In this document: positions 12,412 to 24,100 of the stretch, piece after piece
How the letters are laid out: the number at the start of each line of letters is the position of its first letter
Position numbering within the stretch: the stretch's first letter is position 1
NCBI RefSeq assembly: GCF_039555335.1
Contig: NC_092628.1
Span: 61,486,235-61,550,234, forward strand
Source of the DNA: Amphiura filiformis
Taxonomy: Eukaryota > Echinodermata > Ophiuroidea > Amphilepidida > Amphiuridae
Direction of reading: 5' to 3'
DNA length: 64,000 nt
Program-made: the position numbers and the translations under genes
The notes under the pieces: generated by a model
What the model saw: only the letters and a program-made list of their open reading frames with translations
Database searches by the model: none
Told to the model about the DNA's origin: nothing

Positions 12412-12581
12412 TCAACAAAGCATGTTCGTACACAAACGACTGAGCAGCATATTTCTTGTTAAAAACTGAATAGGTCTTTTTTTATATTCATTCCCACATC
12501 CTGTACGGAACAAAGGTTGCAGGGGCACGTTATAAAGTGCAGTGCAGTGACATTTTGTCAGAGAAAGACGACAGTCAAAAA

Positions 12582-12874
12582 TTAAAATAACTTTTTGTTC
12601 TGGTAATATATTCCTTTCATGGTATCTTGTTTGTTGGTTCCCGCGTATTTACACTCGGGATTCTGTAGCGTTTTCACTGGTTCATTCAAATACGTCGTGA
12701 ATCCCTCTTCCTTGAGGAAAGCGAGAACTTCTTCATTGAATCTGGCGTTGAACTGTTGTATGTTACGAGCTAGTACAAATAGTTGACCACGTAGAGGAGT
12801 AGATACAATAGCGTATTGGTATTGAGGTACACTTGGGAAGGATTCTTCTTTTGGACCTAGTTTTAATATCCAAT
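12582..12874 (-). CDS. Lipocalin exon 4 (terminal)
   Basis: Encodes 96 residues from WILKLGPKEE to NKKLF, with TAA at 12584-12582. Confidence 0.93.
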
Positions 12875-15800
12875 CTGGGGAAAAATTTGAAAATAATTCA
12901 GTTTTAATAACATTTTCCTATATGAGTAGCTTAATTATATCTATATAGGCCTAGTCGAAGAGTTTGCTTCGGATACTGGTCCACGCGTCATGCTATAAAG
13001 TACAAGTATTATCTTCACTTTATTTACCGTATGAAATCAAATTTAGGCAATATATAAAACGGTGATATCTTAATATTCTTAATTCTTTTTGACATGGGGG
13101 TGGGGTTTGAAAAATTCTTTAAGTATAGTGAATCCAGCTCCTTTTGGCATAGAATAATTTATAGAATAATAACATTGGAGGGATGATTGTATGGACCATC
13201 CCCTGGCAAAATATTAGGATTTACCCCCCCGGATCTACGCCTATGATATATACAGACGTAATACAAATATTATGATATCGTTAATTGCTTACATTGCATA
13301 AATTTAATTTCATAAGGTACGAGGGGCGGTCAATACGTTTGTAGAACAGGGTATTTTACTTTGTCTCATGGTGATGAATTTGGTCTCATTTGAAAGCTTG
13401 ATCCTTCGCGATAGTAGGCCTACTAACTAAAACTGCATTAAACCATGTCTTATTTTAACTACTGAAAGCAAACTTACAATCGCCAGGTTGAGGCACAATA
13501 GAAAATGCAACTTTGAGTTGTCCCGGATAGGCAGGGTTTGGTATATAAGCAAAGCCTTGGATCTGTGTCAAATTACCATCTGGGGTCTTCAATCGGCCAC
13601 TGTTCTCAACAGAAATACTTCCATCTAGGTTGAGGCCGTCTAAATATAATAACAAAAAATGAGCAATTAGTGGGTTTTTAGCTGGTTCGCCGGAGGACAA
13701 GTTTAGAGCTGTCAAGCTTTCGTCAGGAGTATAGTACTCTGACTTCTTCAGGACAAAGTACGTAAAAATGAGATGTAGGCCGCCCCTACCTTCTGATGGC
13801 TCTGAAAAGAGCCGTTCACTGAAGACTGCCCCTTGTCAACGGAGAACATCGCTTAGCTGACAAATTTTGAAGGTATGGTGACTCTGAAAAGAGCCGTTCA
13901 CTGAAGACTGCCCTTGTTCTCTGTTCACTGCGCCAGTGCACCCGTCAGTCACATTCGCGTTTAACAATCTTATTACGCATACATTTAACAAATTGATATG
14001 AACTTTCATGATTCCACTCGTCAAATTACTTACAGTCAGCAGTTACACAGGTATTATCTCTCTCGTAGGTAGCCAACACAATCCTACTTGCATACATCTG
14101 TAAATATTAGATATATATGTAAACAATTTTATATTTATCACACATAATGCACAACCCCGCCCCAACGTGAGCACTGGAACATATTATGTAAACAGACAAG
14201 TCCGTGCGCACATTTGAAATTTATAACACCAAAACAACCTATTCAATTCAGCAATTATATTAAGGGATCGGATAGCAACGATTGCACAGTATTTTTTGTG
14301 GGACATGAGAGACATCGAATTGCATTCTGAATACGAGGAATGTCCTTCTGATATCGAATAATTTTGATTTTGTTTTTTGAAATGGCAAATTATTCAAAAT
14401 TTATATTTTTGACATTTAACATACATCGAAGTAAACTTTATGAATCTAATGATATGTACTTAAAGTATATACAGCTGGGAGGAAAACCCGTCCATCATTT
14501 GAAAATGTTGACAGATAGGCCTTTCCCTAAAGACCGAAAATAAAAAGACCTAAACATTTGAGGTCTTTGGGGAAACTGATGTATATCTTCAATACGAAAT
14601 ATCAAAATTTTAAATTGATGGTCGGCTTTTCATTCCAGCTACATAGACTTTAAAGCCATATTATAACATTTGCTGAGGAGAACTCTCTCAAAATATTTTT
14701 AAATTCTGTTTTTTACACGATTGCAATGTACTTTAGTCAATAAAGATACTTGCAAAAATTTAACAGAAATGCGTATACATGTATATACATTCTGTGGTGT
14801 CAAAGTCATGACAAACCAAGCCATTCCAGCACAGTCTCTACTCCAAAAGTAGTCGAAAGTGCTCAACCACTATAAATAGTGGGGGCGTAATATAACAAGT
14901 ATTATTTTTCAGGTGACTAACTTTCTGTGGTGTCAAAATCATGACAAACCAAGCCTTTCCAGGACAGTGTCTGCTCCAAAAGTAGTCGAAAGTGCTCAAC
15001 CACTATAAATAGTGGGGGCGTAATATAACAAGTATTATTTTTCAGGTGACTAACTTTGGAATTAAAAGTGCTCAAACCCATTACAGGTGAGCGTAGGAAC
15101 AAATTCAAAGTATAGACCTCTGGAAAAGGCAACCGTTACTAATAGTTTCACGGCATATAACCGTATGGTATTTGTTCTCGACAAAGGTGAAAAAATCCAA
15201 TGATATTCAATGTACAGTTGTTGTGAATGATGATGAAGTCTTTGATATTCAACAGCAGCGAGATGGTATACATCGAATTCAAGAATGGAATGAGCACTCT
15301 TGAAGATGATCTCAGGTCCAGAAGACCTGCTGACTTCATCACTAATTACATTCGCACTGGTACAAAGGCATTGATGATGAATAAGGGACCAAACAAGGGA
15401 GATGAGTGGAAGGATCGCGATGCTAATGGAAGAAGATCCTTCATAGCCTACAAAGATAACATCGTGGTGAATGAAGTGACTAGATAACATCTTCAACTCT
15501 TAATATTAACAACTGTTCCAGACTGTGTTAAAGAAGTTATGGTCATACCTGGTATGTCACACCATTAAGCGGTCATAACTGAATCCGATACAAATATCCA
15601 GACTAACAAAAAGAAATCAAGGACAGTACACATTTATAGGAAGGCAAATATGGAAGGTATTGAGAAAGAATTATTTCTCCCAAGAGTTCTTTGCTTCTAA
15701 CAAAAGCAGAAGCACATCAGATAACTGGGACCATTTCAAGGCAACTCTCGAGAGTGTTATGACCATCGGCGCCGCATCCCCACTAAAACCATCTTTGGGC

Positions 15801-18635
15801 GATGGAGTCTGCCTTGGATGAATGACAATATCAAAAGGCTAATGATACGACGATACGATGCCTGAAAGAAGTATTTAAAACTGATATTGAGGTATACAAC
15901 CAACTGAAGAAGGCGCAGAAGGAAGTCACAATGTTGGAACGGTGGTCCTAACGGATTTTTCCAAAGTGTTTGACTTGGTCGATCATACCATCCTTGTTGA
16001 TAAGATTCGCTTGGGAGTCCATGGGTCCATCGTTCCATGGATTTGTGGGGGGGGGAGTCCCTCAGGGCACGAACTCGGCCCTATTGTTTTTCAGATTTTC
16101 ATAAATGATGCTGCTCAAAATTCCACTTCTAGTTGTTGGAAATACGTGGAGCTGGTGCAGCTGTCTTGTGCAGCTGTTATAATATTTTAATTGTTTATAT
16201 TGTTTTTTATTCATAATTGTTTTGAATTTTACTATATTATTATGAAGTTTTTCAATACCTTATTATATATATTTGGTCAATGTAAATATACTGTGTGCAA
16301 TAATTTGTTTTTCGTGTCTTTTAAATGTAATTTGGCCATTTAGGCACGATATGTGATATGTGCTAAATAAAATACCGAAATACCGATAATAGGAAGAAGT
16401 GAACTCAGCTCTCAATGAGGCTTATAATCTACAAGAACATGTTTGTTGACGACACAGATAACCAGTCAGATAATCCAGCCAAAAAGCTGTGGTATTAAAA
16501 TTAGTTCCAATGGAGTTGAGAAATTGCGGGCTGCCTTAAACCCAAAGAAGGCAATTGGACCTGACAAGGTATCTACCTGGATGCTCAAGAATATTTCATC
16601 CATACTTGCACTGGCACTGAGTGAAATCTTCAGACAATCTTTAGAAACTGGTGAAGTTCCGCCTGATTGGAAGACTGCAAATATATCTGCTATCTACAAG
16701 AAGAAGGGCGAGCGTAGTGATCCTGGAAACAATATATCGACCCGTTTCCCTCACAAGTGTGACGTTCAAAATGCTTGAGAATATTCTAGCCAGTCAATCC
16801 GGCAACATCTAGATGATAAAAACATACTCTCTCCATCTCAGCATGGATTTAGAAAGAATCACAATTGTGAAACCCTTACCCAGCTATTCACAACAAATGA
16901 AGAACTAGGCTGGGGACTGGATCAACAGGAACAGATTGACTGCCTTATTCTTGACTTCTCAAAGGCGTTTGATTACGTGCTCCACCAACGTCTTTTATAA
17001 ACTGGACTGATTTAGAATCCGAGGAGATACAACAGCAATTGCATCCATCAGCAATTGTAGAGCACCACAAGCGCACAGGACATGATGCTGACACTGACAA
17101 CGTCGAAGTGCTCTGCAGAGAAGAAAAACTATTGCCAAGAAAAGTGAGAGAGGCCATTTTCATCAAGAAAGAGACCAGCCCCACCCTTAATAGGAACGGG
17201 GCCGAGAACTTTCCAAAATCTATGACACTTTACTTCTAGAAACACCTGACAAAGGGTCAAAAAAGGACATTGACAACATGAAGTAAAGTGCATACATCAG
17301 TCATTCACAAGTATCACACCGCTGATGACGGAGTATCATTCTCTGAAATTATTCGGACAAACGTGAGTGTTGTTGACCAGTTTTAAACTTCTCTTTGATG
17401 TCTACTACCAACACGTATAAATCTTTACACTCTCGAGATACGACTGGATTAAGAATTGGCTCACAAGAAGAACGCAATCATTGGTTGTTGATGGAGAGTG
17501 CTCAGGCGAGACAAGTGTCATCTCAGGAGTTCCCCAAGGGACAGTGCTGAGTCCTCAGCTATTCATCCTTTATATTAACGACATTGAAGAAGATACATCT
17601 AGCATCATAAAGCTCTGTACTTCTTTGTTGGTGGCGGGCGTAAGAAATTTGGATGTTAATTTCTGCACCAAATGTAACGTTTGCACCACATGGCGAGATA
17701 CGAATATTGGTATGCCAAGAATCGCCGTAGAAGTAGAAGATGAGGTAGTCACAAAATATATCTGGTGAAAAGTAACAATTTTAATTATTCCAAACAGTAA
17801 AATTGTAAAAAAAAGATTTATTAGCAGTCACTTGCCACGTTCACATCACAAAACTACAGAGTGAGTGAAAAAATTGCAATAAGGCAGGCTAAGTGAACAT
17901 CAGATAAGAAGCTAGGTTGATCTCAGTGTCAACAAAATTATTGTTCCCATTTTCATTTCAAATTTCATAACCCTGTTTTGTTTTTCTTTCGAAACATGTA
18001 ATGAGTACACGACACCCACAGTTACCACCCAAACCTAATAGCAGTGATATTGCTGCTGTAAAGCGCTCCTTCGTTTACACTGAACTGTACATGCTATAAA
18101 TGGGAACTTGCATTCAGGAACCAGTTTTAGGATCTTTTCCAAAAGCATTGCATTGTGGTGATGTGTTGATAATCTTCTTTGATCTGTGATAATACTATAC
18201 TTGAATTGAAACCAATGTCACAAAACATAATAATTATTATGTTTCGCTTTTGCGTCTCCGCTCAACAGCGCTTCCCTACCTATAGCATGAATTATGTGGT
18301 AGCAAAATTTATACTTCATGATTGATCTTACCTGGATTTGAAATGGATTTCCGGTATTGATATTAAGAGTTACCAAAACACTGAGATCAGATGACCTGTG
18401 CTACCTCTTTGATATACTACACCACATATGAAAGATAATTGAAGATAGAATTATATAAAATAATATTCCTCACCTGATACCATCGGCCAAGGTAGTTAGG
18501 CAAGTCAATGGTAGACACCGTTTCTGGCGGAGGTCTTAGAGCGACGGACGAATCATCATTGCGTCCAATGTCTTGAGCAGATGGCATGGCCAATGCAATG
18601 CCAATTATACTTAATGTATACGCAAGAATCTTCAT
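12582..18635 (-). CDS. Secreted lipocalin, apolipoprotein D-like, complete
   Basis: Four exons (18474-18635, 14034-14097, 13478-13639, 12582-12874) join with agreeing phases into 226 residues. Residues 1-20 (MKILAYTLSIIGIALAMPSA) are a clear signal peptide. The lipocalin GxW signature is GRWYQ at 50-54. CVTADY (71-76) and YWILKLGP (130-137) match the strand B and strand F regions of apolipoprotein D relatives, and YAIVSTPLRGQLFVLARN matches the third conserved block. Such proteins carry small hydrophobic ligands outside the cell. The final segment holds a Cys (NPECKY) that may pair with an upstream Cys. Length is slightly above vertebrate ApoD (about 190) because of a longer N-terminal spacer. 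Exon 1 stands 4.4 kb upstream of exon 2. The exact ligand and orthology cannot be told. Confidence 0.93.
13478..13639 (-). CDS. Lipocalin exon 3
   Basis: Encodes GLNLDGSISVENSGRLKTPD and on to VPQPGD. Donor GTAAGT. A split Tyr codon leads into WILKLGP. Confidence 0.92.
13798..13813 (-). promoter_or_regulatory. Histone-type mRNA 3' stem-loop, copy 1
   Basis: The minus strand reads AAC-GGCTCTTTTCAGAGCC-ATCA, a perfect six-base stem with the TTTC loop of replication-dependent histone mRNAs. It lies in lipocalin intron 2. No histone ORF is attached. Confidence 0.7.
13880..13895 (-). promoter_or_regulatory. Histone-type mRNA 3' stem-loop, copy 2
   Basis: The minus strand reads AAC-GGCTCTTTTCAGAGTC-ACCA, one stem position changed to a G.T pair. 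It sits in an 82-base tandem repeat with copy 1, sharing GGGCAGTCTTCAGTGAAC upstream. Confidence 0.65.
14034..14097 (-). CDS. Lipocalin exon 2
   Basis: Encodes MYASRIVLATYERDNTCVTA plus D. It continues WYQ directly, and the split Tyr codon joins exon 3. Confidence 0.9.
14649..14780 (-). repeat. Repeat family E, copy 1
   Basis: Begins TAAAGCCATATTATAACATT and ends with an AATAAAG-containing stretch. The same element lies in the other orientation at 33490-33640. Confidence 0.55.
14792..15057. repeat. Tandem duplication, 2 x 133 bases
   Basis: Units 14792-14924 and 14925-15057 are nearly identical. Each contains the palindrome CCACTATAAATAGTGG and a CTCCAAAAGTAGTCGAAAG block. It lies in lipocalin intron 1. 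Confidence 0.85.
15227..15487 (+). other. Unrecognised 86-codon ORF beside the LINE
   Basis: Open frame with coding-like composition (SSEMVYIEFKNGMSTLEDDL, then RRPADFITNYIRTGTKAL, GRRSFIAYKDNIVVNEVTR). I do not recognise the family. It has no convincing splice sites and sits just 5' of LINE endonuclease-like sequence in a lipocalin intron, so it may be part of the retroelement or a processed fragment of a host gene. Confidence 0.35.
15927..16390 (+). mobile_element. 5'-truncated LINE inserted in the older LINE
   Basis: Carries a different RT fragment (VLTDFSKVFDLVDHTILVDK, then ELGPIVFQIFINDA) followed by an AT-rich 3' tail ending AAATACCGAAATACCGATAAT. It is bounded by GAAGGAAGT and AGGAAGAAGT, consistent with a target-site duplication. 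Host LINE sequence resumes beyond (AACTCAGCTCTCAATGAGGC). Confidence 0.7.
17031..17434 (+). mobile_element. Penelope-like element 3' fragment inserted in the LINE
   Basis: Encodes a relic of the GIY-YIG endonuclease C-terminus (AIVEHHKRTGHDADTD, VLCREEKLLPRKVREAIFIK, SPTLNRNGAENFPK) as found at the end of Penelope-like and related retroelements. It is flanked by the 7-base direct repeat GAGATAC (17024-17030 and 17435-17441), splitting the RT of the host LINE. It is a broken fossil, and the family call is from motif only. Confidence 0.6.
18474..18635 (-). CDS. Lipocalin exon 1 (signal peptide, GxW)
   Basis: Start ATG at 18635-18633, 54 codons, donor GTGAGG immediately after GRWYQ. The ORF reading on into the intron is not coding. 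Confidence 0.92.
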
Positions 18636-18765
18636 TTTGATTGTTAGCTATTATTACAAACCAAGAAACACCACTAACACTGGGGTCTAGCGACGTTAAA
18701 CCTTCAAAAGAGACGATCACAATCTGAGGGCACGTGACAAAGTTCTTACCATCGTCTTAGTTTTG

Positions 18766-18773
18766 CTTTTATA
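18766..18773 (-). promoter_or_regulatory. Candidate TATA box of the lipocalin gene
   Basis: TATAAAAG on the minus strand, about 130 bases upstream of the ATG. A CACGTGAC E-box-like site lies at 18731-18738, between it and the start. Confidence 0.4.
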
Positions 18774-19674
18774 AGCTTTAATGTAAATATATTATATAAG
18801 CAAATTGTTGCTTACGATCGATGTGATCTTTTGGACCCTTCGCAAGGCTGTTGATAAGTTTGATCAGATTGCGTCAGTCAAATAATTCATCTAGATTATA
18901 AACAGCGATAGATTCTGCACCAAATCAACTCACTCAGTCCATTAGTCATTGACAAGGGACATAAGAACCCTAAAGAAGGAAAATAATTGAACAAAAATGC
19001 TCCATCTACCGGGAAGAAATGCTGTTTAGATTTCTAAAAGAAAATCTGTTCACTTCAATGGTAAACGAAATCCGAAAACACGAACGTTTTCTATTCGCTG
19101 TAGAAGTAGTGATACGACATATGTCACAGGATTAATCACCATAGCTGATAGGTGAAAACGATTTTGAATGTATTGCCCTGCACTATTGTAGGCTGCATTC
19201 ATCACCTGCCATGTCTGTGTATGTGTGCAATCATCATGATCATAGATCGAATACAATACCGCTCTTTCATAAAAATAAAAAAAACACTAATCTTAAATCA
19301 GGTGGACGTGTGAGTGGTTTTTGCATAATGTGAAATTTCCACAGAATGTACGAACCAGATTGTTATGCCTATTCTTTGATAAATTTTCAAACTGTGTAGT
19401 AAATTGGAGCCCGGTTTATACTCTGCAAATTCTGATACCTCATTGGTCTTAATAGCCCATAATGTGTTGCCCTTGCCATAGCGATGATGAAAAGCTGCAC
19501 CGAAAATAAACACCATGCCTCAATACTATTAATAAGCTACAATAGACGTAACATTACATTTTCTTCGCTCTAGCTCTGGCTAGCTACTACTAACGGGTTT
19601 GAAAATATACCTGTGTTGCTAGTTTGTACCTAAAGTACAACTCGGAATCGGCAGCTTTTGCATTCACAGTCACC

Positions 19675-19872
19675 ATGGCAACAAGTAAGGGGCTTGACAA
19701 GATGAAGATGGCACTCGCTAGAGTCCTATCTTCATCTCCGAAGATGGCACTCGCTAGAGTGCCGAAAGCTCAGAAAAGGCCTTCTCTAGGGAAAGATCAA
19801 ACCTTACTCAAAAGATTAAGTTCTTACACAAATAATTATCAGAAACCCTATCGGATGCTTGATTCAGATTAA
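19675..19872 (+). other. Small ORF with repeated KMALARV motif
   Basis: An ATG in good context (CACCATGG) opens 65 codons: MATSKGLDKMKMALARV, then a second KMALARV seven residues on. The 20-base unit AAGATGGCACTCGCTAGAGT is repeated at 19702 and 19740. The ORF is basic and unrecognised. Whether it is transcribed is unknown. Confidence 0.25.
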
Positions 19873-20212
19873 TATTTATTATTTATCTTAAGCTGTAACC
19901 AAGCCAACTGAAGGATAACAGAGCAAAGGAAAAGTAATACAAAATGAGTGAAAGATGATAGTTATAACGACCTACAAATGTCTGCAGCCTGTATACCCGA
20001 CACCAGGATTCTCCAAGCATCCCCTTTCCAATTCAATTTAATTCAATTCAAGTTTATTCACAAATGCTTTTTACATAAATTAAACATGCATAACAAAAGA
20101 ATAGCAATATTGACAAAAATGGTAATAAATTTTATAATACTGAAAGTTACAATTTTAAATTGTAAGTTGAATGTACAATAAATTATGTAGTAAATCAATA
20201 CAGGCGAATGGC

Positions 20213-20260
20213 TCTCCAACTCAACGCTAGTAAGTTAGCGTTAGTAAGTTAGCGTTACAT
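20213..20260. repeat. Short tandem repeat of TTAGTAAGTTAGCG
   Basis: A 14-base unit repeated about twice with flanking partial copies. Confidence 0.5.
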
Positions 20261-20470
20261 CGTTAGATGTGAGGAGGCATCGCTCTGGGGCGCTTGTTAG
20301 GTCCCTAATCGCCTATCGTTAAACAAAACATGCGCAGAATTTTACATTAAAGTTACTCTTTGCTTTCTAACCCTGCGGGGCCATTATATTGGGGTCCCAC
20401 TTGAAGTGTTTAGTCGTTGTATGGGAGTCGCCGGCCTCGGGGCTGCCGCCCCTGCGGCCTTGATGTTTTT
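20260..20470. other. GC-rich patch, probable dispersed-repeat fragment
   Basis: Runs such as CGGCCTCGGGGCTGCCGCCC contrast with the AT-rich flanks. No ORF or RNA fold was identified. Confidence 0.35.
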
Positions 20471-21042
20471 TGTTGATACTGAATATATATTCTACTTTTA
20501 TTATTATTTTTTTTAATCTTTTACCCCTTAATGTCCCTCATTCTTCAAGCCCTGCCCTCTATCAGGGGCTATCGTCATTGCAGGGTTGTGCAGAAGTACA
20601 TGCAGAGACTAGCTTACCCTCAGGAAACTGGTTCCACAATGCATATGCCATGATTACAATTTATTCAACTGGCAGTTTTCGCACGCGTCTTCGCAATACT
20701 GGTCTTCTATGTGGTGCTGCTCTGACTAACACGACTAAAGCACATCGCAGAGCATTTAACATTGCCAACGCTTACGCAGACTGGCAGTTCAGGACACTGC
20801 ACGCCTCTCCTCTTCACCAATGATAAGCGGATGATGACAACCAGGGCTGTGGCCTTTGTGCGACTTTTGTCCATGCAGCTGTCCTGAGTACTCACCAGTC
20901 TACATGTACCTCTACAAAAACCCTGCTAATGACACTCTGTGTCACTCTCATTCTTTCAGCCACTTGCTCTGAGTCATCCAATCCAGCGCTGGCTTTACTT
21001 TACTACAAATGCTTTTCTTCTTGTTGAACAGTTTATATTTCG

Positions 21043-21158
21043 CTATTTTTTATATTTATAACAACAGTAACAAATTATGACTAAACAAATGAACGCTACA
21101 AGTGTCCCAGATACAGATGATGTTGTCGTGGTTGAGCTCGATGATGACTTGTATACCC
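21043..21158 (-). CDS. HYR protein terminal exon (Ser/Thr stalk and second transmembrane segment)
   Basis: Acceptor TTTACAG and phase 1 agree with the HYR exons. Encodes VYKSSSSSTTTTSSVSGTLV, a hydrophobic run ending ICYCCYKYKK, and TAG at 21045-21043. Confidence 0.75.
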
Positions 21159-24100
21159 CTGTAAATAAATACAAAATTATAGTAATTAGATTACCAACTT
21201 CATGAATTGTATTCTCACACTCCAAACACTGGATAGGATAGAATATCGGCAGAAACCTTTAAAGCAGGAGGGCTCTCTATCATGAGAAAGCCCCTGCTCA
21301 AAATTATCAATGCGGTCTGGCCAGGAAAAAAAACCAAAGTCAATACTGGAGTAATGAAATGAAAGGAATAAAATAAAGAAAGGAAAAAGGAAAAGCAGTG
21401 TTAAAAATATTAGTGTAAACGCTGTTGGTATTGTCTACGTCTAGCAAGTGAAAATTGTGTTTGCTAAAATAGAAAAACTAATAAATGGTCACATTTACTG
21501 GAACTTTGTTGAGTTGGTAAACCTCGTCGATAGAATGTATGATAAACTCACAAATATTGTTGAAGTTTTAGTCTGTATAGGTCAGGATGCCTGCTTTCTA
21601 CATGCATATTCAGCATATTCAAGGAATTTGTTATGAAATATGTCCAGAATCTAGGAGTCGGAATCAAGATGGGTGACAAGTGCAACAACATCCGGAATGC
21701 GGATGCTGAGAGAGGGAGAGAGGCAGTTTCAATAACTGAAACTGCACTGGTTACGAGCTGGACAGGGGCAGTTAAAGATAGATAGAGCGCGAGAGAGCGA
21801 TCGGGAAAGAGATTTCATCTACCTGTTACCGTGAAGGAACACTTAGCGATGTTGCCGTCTGAATCCACAAATACATATTCCACCACAGTATCTCCTGAAG
21901 AGAAATACGACCCAGAAGTATGACTTGCATGGAGCAATGTGACATTGCCAGAGCTGTCGGTTGCATACGGTCTTGTCCAATATACTGCAGATGAATATGA
22001 TTGATACTGGAACGTCATGTCCTCTGGACACTGATGTATGGTTGGTGGACTCGTGTCTGGTACTGCAAATTATGAAACAAAGGAGGAAGATGAAACCATC
22101 AAAAATTCCTTTGCGCGAATTAATTCCACGTTTGCACCATATTTCATCAGAATATGGCAAAATTTCCAACCCCAAAACCCAATGTCAAAAAGAAATCTGC
22201 GCCACTGATGCACTTACCAGTAATATAAAAAGTACAAATGGATTCCTCTCCGCCATGATCTCGAAAAACGTACGTTACTTCTGTTACACCATGTATGAAC
22301 GTTGATCCCGGATGATGAGATTTGTCAATTGTTACAGGCTTGCCAGAATTATCGGTAGCAGTAGGTTCCAGCCACGTGACTTCAACACCATCTCCTATAT
22401 TGCCACTAAACCCGTCAATTCGAATGTCTTCAGGACATCTTTGCACTAATGGCGGAGTTACGTCAATAACTGAAACATGACATGATAATACATAATAGTT
22501 CGATTTAATCGGGCAAGTGCAGTCCAATAGTCACTTAAGGAGACTGTACAAGTTGCACTCAATCCACATTCAACGGTACTAATACATATCTCCGATGGTG
22601 GAGTGCACACCAAGCTACGCCATCTAAGAAATCGTTTTTGGTTTTTAAAGTCAATAGATTTTGGGATTTATAAAGCACGACATACCATCCGCCAAATGGA
22701 TCTCAAGGCGCTGTTTTGGTGCATAATTTAATCCAACTACAACACTATACCATGACTGTACAACAAGCCGAGAAGCGGATAAGATGGAAGCGGATAAGAT
22801 GGAACAGGAATATGAGAAGAGGTCCGATTTTTGAAAAGTTGTGATCAATTATTTTGTTTCTAGAGATTAACTACAATAATCTTCTCTGAGATCTGCCTGA
22901 GCATACCTGTAATGCGAAATGAACACGTGACCCTTAATCCGATGTTGTCTATAAACACATAGTTGACTGAAGTACTCCCAATTTCAAAATTATTGCCTGG
23001 TCTGTATGACGGTTCCTGAAGTGTTACGATTGCACCGCTGGGACTGCTAGCTGTGGGCTCTGTCCACCAGACGATAGCGACATTACCATCAACAGGGGCT
23101 TCATGCGATGTGTCTGCAGGACAGTTGCTTATAACTGGTGGTGTGCCATCTGTTACAACCACTGAAAATACAAAAAATGCCAATTCCTGTACACGAAGCT
23201 AGTATTAGAGGATTGTGCAATAAAATGTACCTTTGCTGGGGACAAATAATGAAATTAGTGTTGGGCACGAAGGAAGAAAAACCCAGAAGGTTGATAGCGT
23301 AGATAAGTACTGGGCCTGTAAGGCATTTTGAATATGCCAACCTCCCCTTTCGCCTATTAAAACATGAAAAATGGCATATCCACGCCAATGTTTCCAAGTG
23401 TGCCAACTACTTTTTGCCAAGAATGTAGGTAATTGAAGGCTTCTTACATATTTGGACCATCAAAGGTTTGTTACCTTCTGGACCATCGAAGGTTTATTAC
23501 CTATCTAAACCACTGACTCCTTTGATAGACAATTGAATCCTTGTTTATACTATCTAGACCATTGAAGGTTTGTTATTACGAAGGTTTGTGTACTATCTAG
23601 ACCATTGAGGGTTTGTTACTATGAAGATTCGATGCCTACCAGGACCACTGGATATATTTGGAATATGGGTTCACCCAAAATGTGGCTTGTGCGGGGGATA
23701 CCATTTTGCCATTATACATGTTATAGCTAACCTGATTATGTGTATACATAGGGCCTACCATTTATGTTGAATTCACAAACTGCCTGAAGTCCACGATCTC
23801 CGGTGAAAGTGTAAGTTATAGTTGTTTCCCCAATACCGAAATAATCGCCGGGTTGATGGCTTCGTTCCAATGAGAGCATTTCTCCACTTGGGTTGGTAGC
23901 TGACGGTTCTGCCCACCATACGATAACTGACGTGGACCCGCCCGAAGGTGTGGTTCTGACTACATCTTGAGGGCAGTCGGTGATTTCAGGAGGTCTAATA
24001 CCGGTAACTGTAAACATGGTAAAGATTAAAATATAATGTGTCTCAGCTTTGGCACGAAGTCTAAGATGACGAGATGGCCAGCCTTTATACCAAGTTGTTG

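Larger units (their letters stand above)
15495..17640 (+). mobile_element. Non-LTR retrotransposon (LINE) remnant, endonuclease end to reverse transcriptase
   Basis: Fragments in several frames match a LINE ORF2 in order: the endonuclease tail (CVKEVMVIPGMS, AVITESD), the linker (PWMNDNIKRLMIRRYDA), and the RT (KAIGPDKVSTWMLKN, GEVPPDWKTANISAIYKKKG, PSQHGFRKNHNCET, CLILDFSKAFD, SVISGVPQGTVLSPQLFILYI NDI). It looks Jockey/CR1-like, but the clade is uncertain. Frameshifts and stops are scattered, and two later insertions (15927-16390 and 17031-17434) interrupt it. It is dead and lies in the lipocalin's first intron in opposite orientation to the gene. Confidence 0.85.
18774..21042. other. Intergenic region, mostly without recognisable features
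   Basis: Contains a low-confidence small ORF, an AATTCAATTCAA-type simple stretch near 20030 and a GC-rich patch (separate entries). No exon with good splice sites was found. Confidence 0.45.

Noticed and set aside
13455-13930. Histone gene attached to the 3' stem-loops
   Set aside because: No histone reading frame occurs within several hundred bases upstream on the minus strand. That interval contains lipocalin exons instead.
15062-15496. 144-codon minus-strand ORF
   Set aside because: Opposite strand of the unknown ORF and repeat DNA. No recognisable motif, no splice sites, composition like a shadow.
23440-23660. CRISPR-like array from repeated 30-base units
   Set aside because: Units are diverged and contiguous without unique spacers, in a eukaryotic intron. 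It is a minisatellite.
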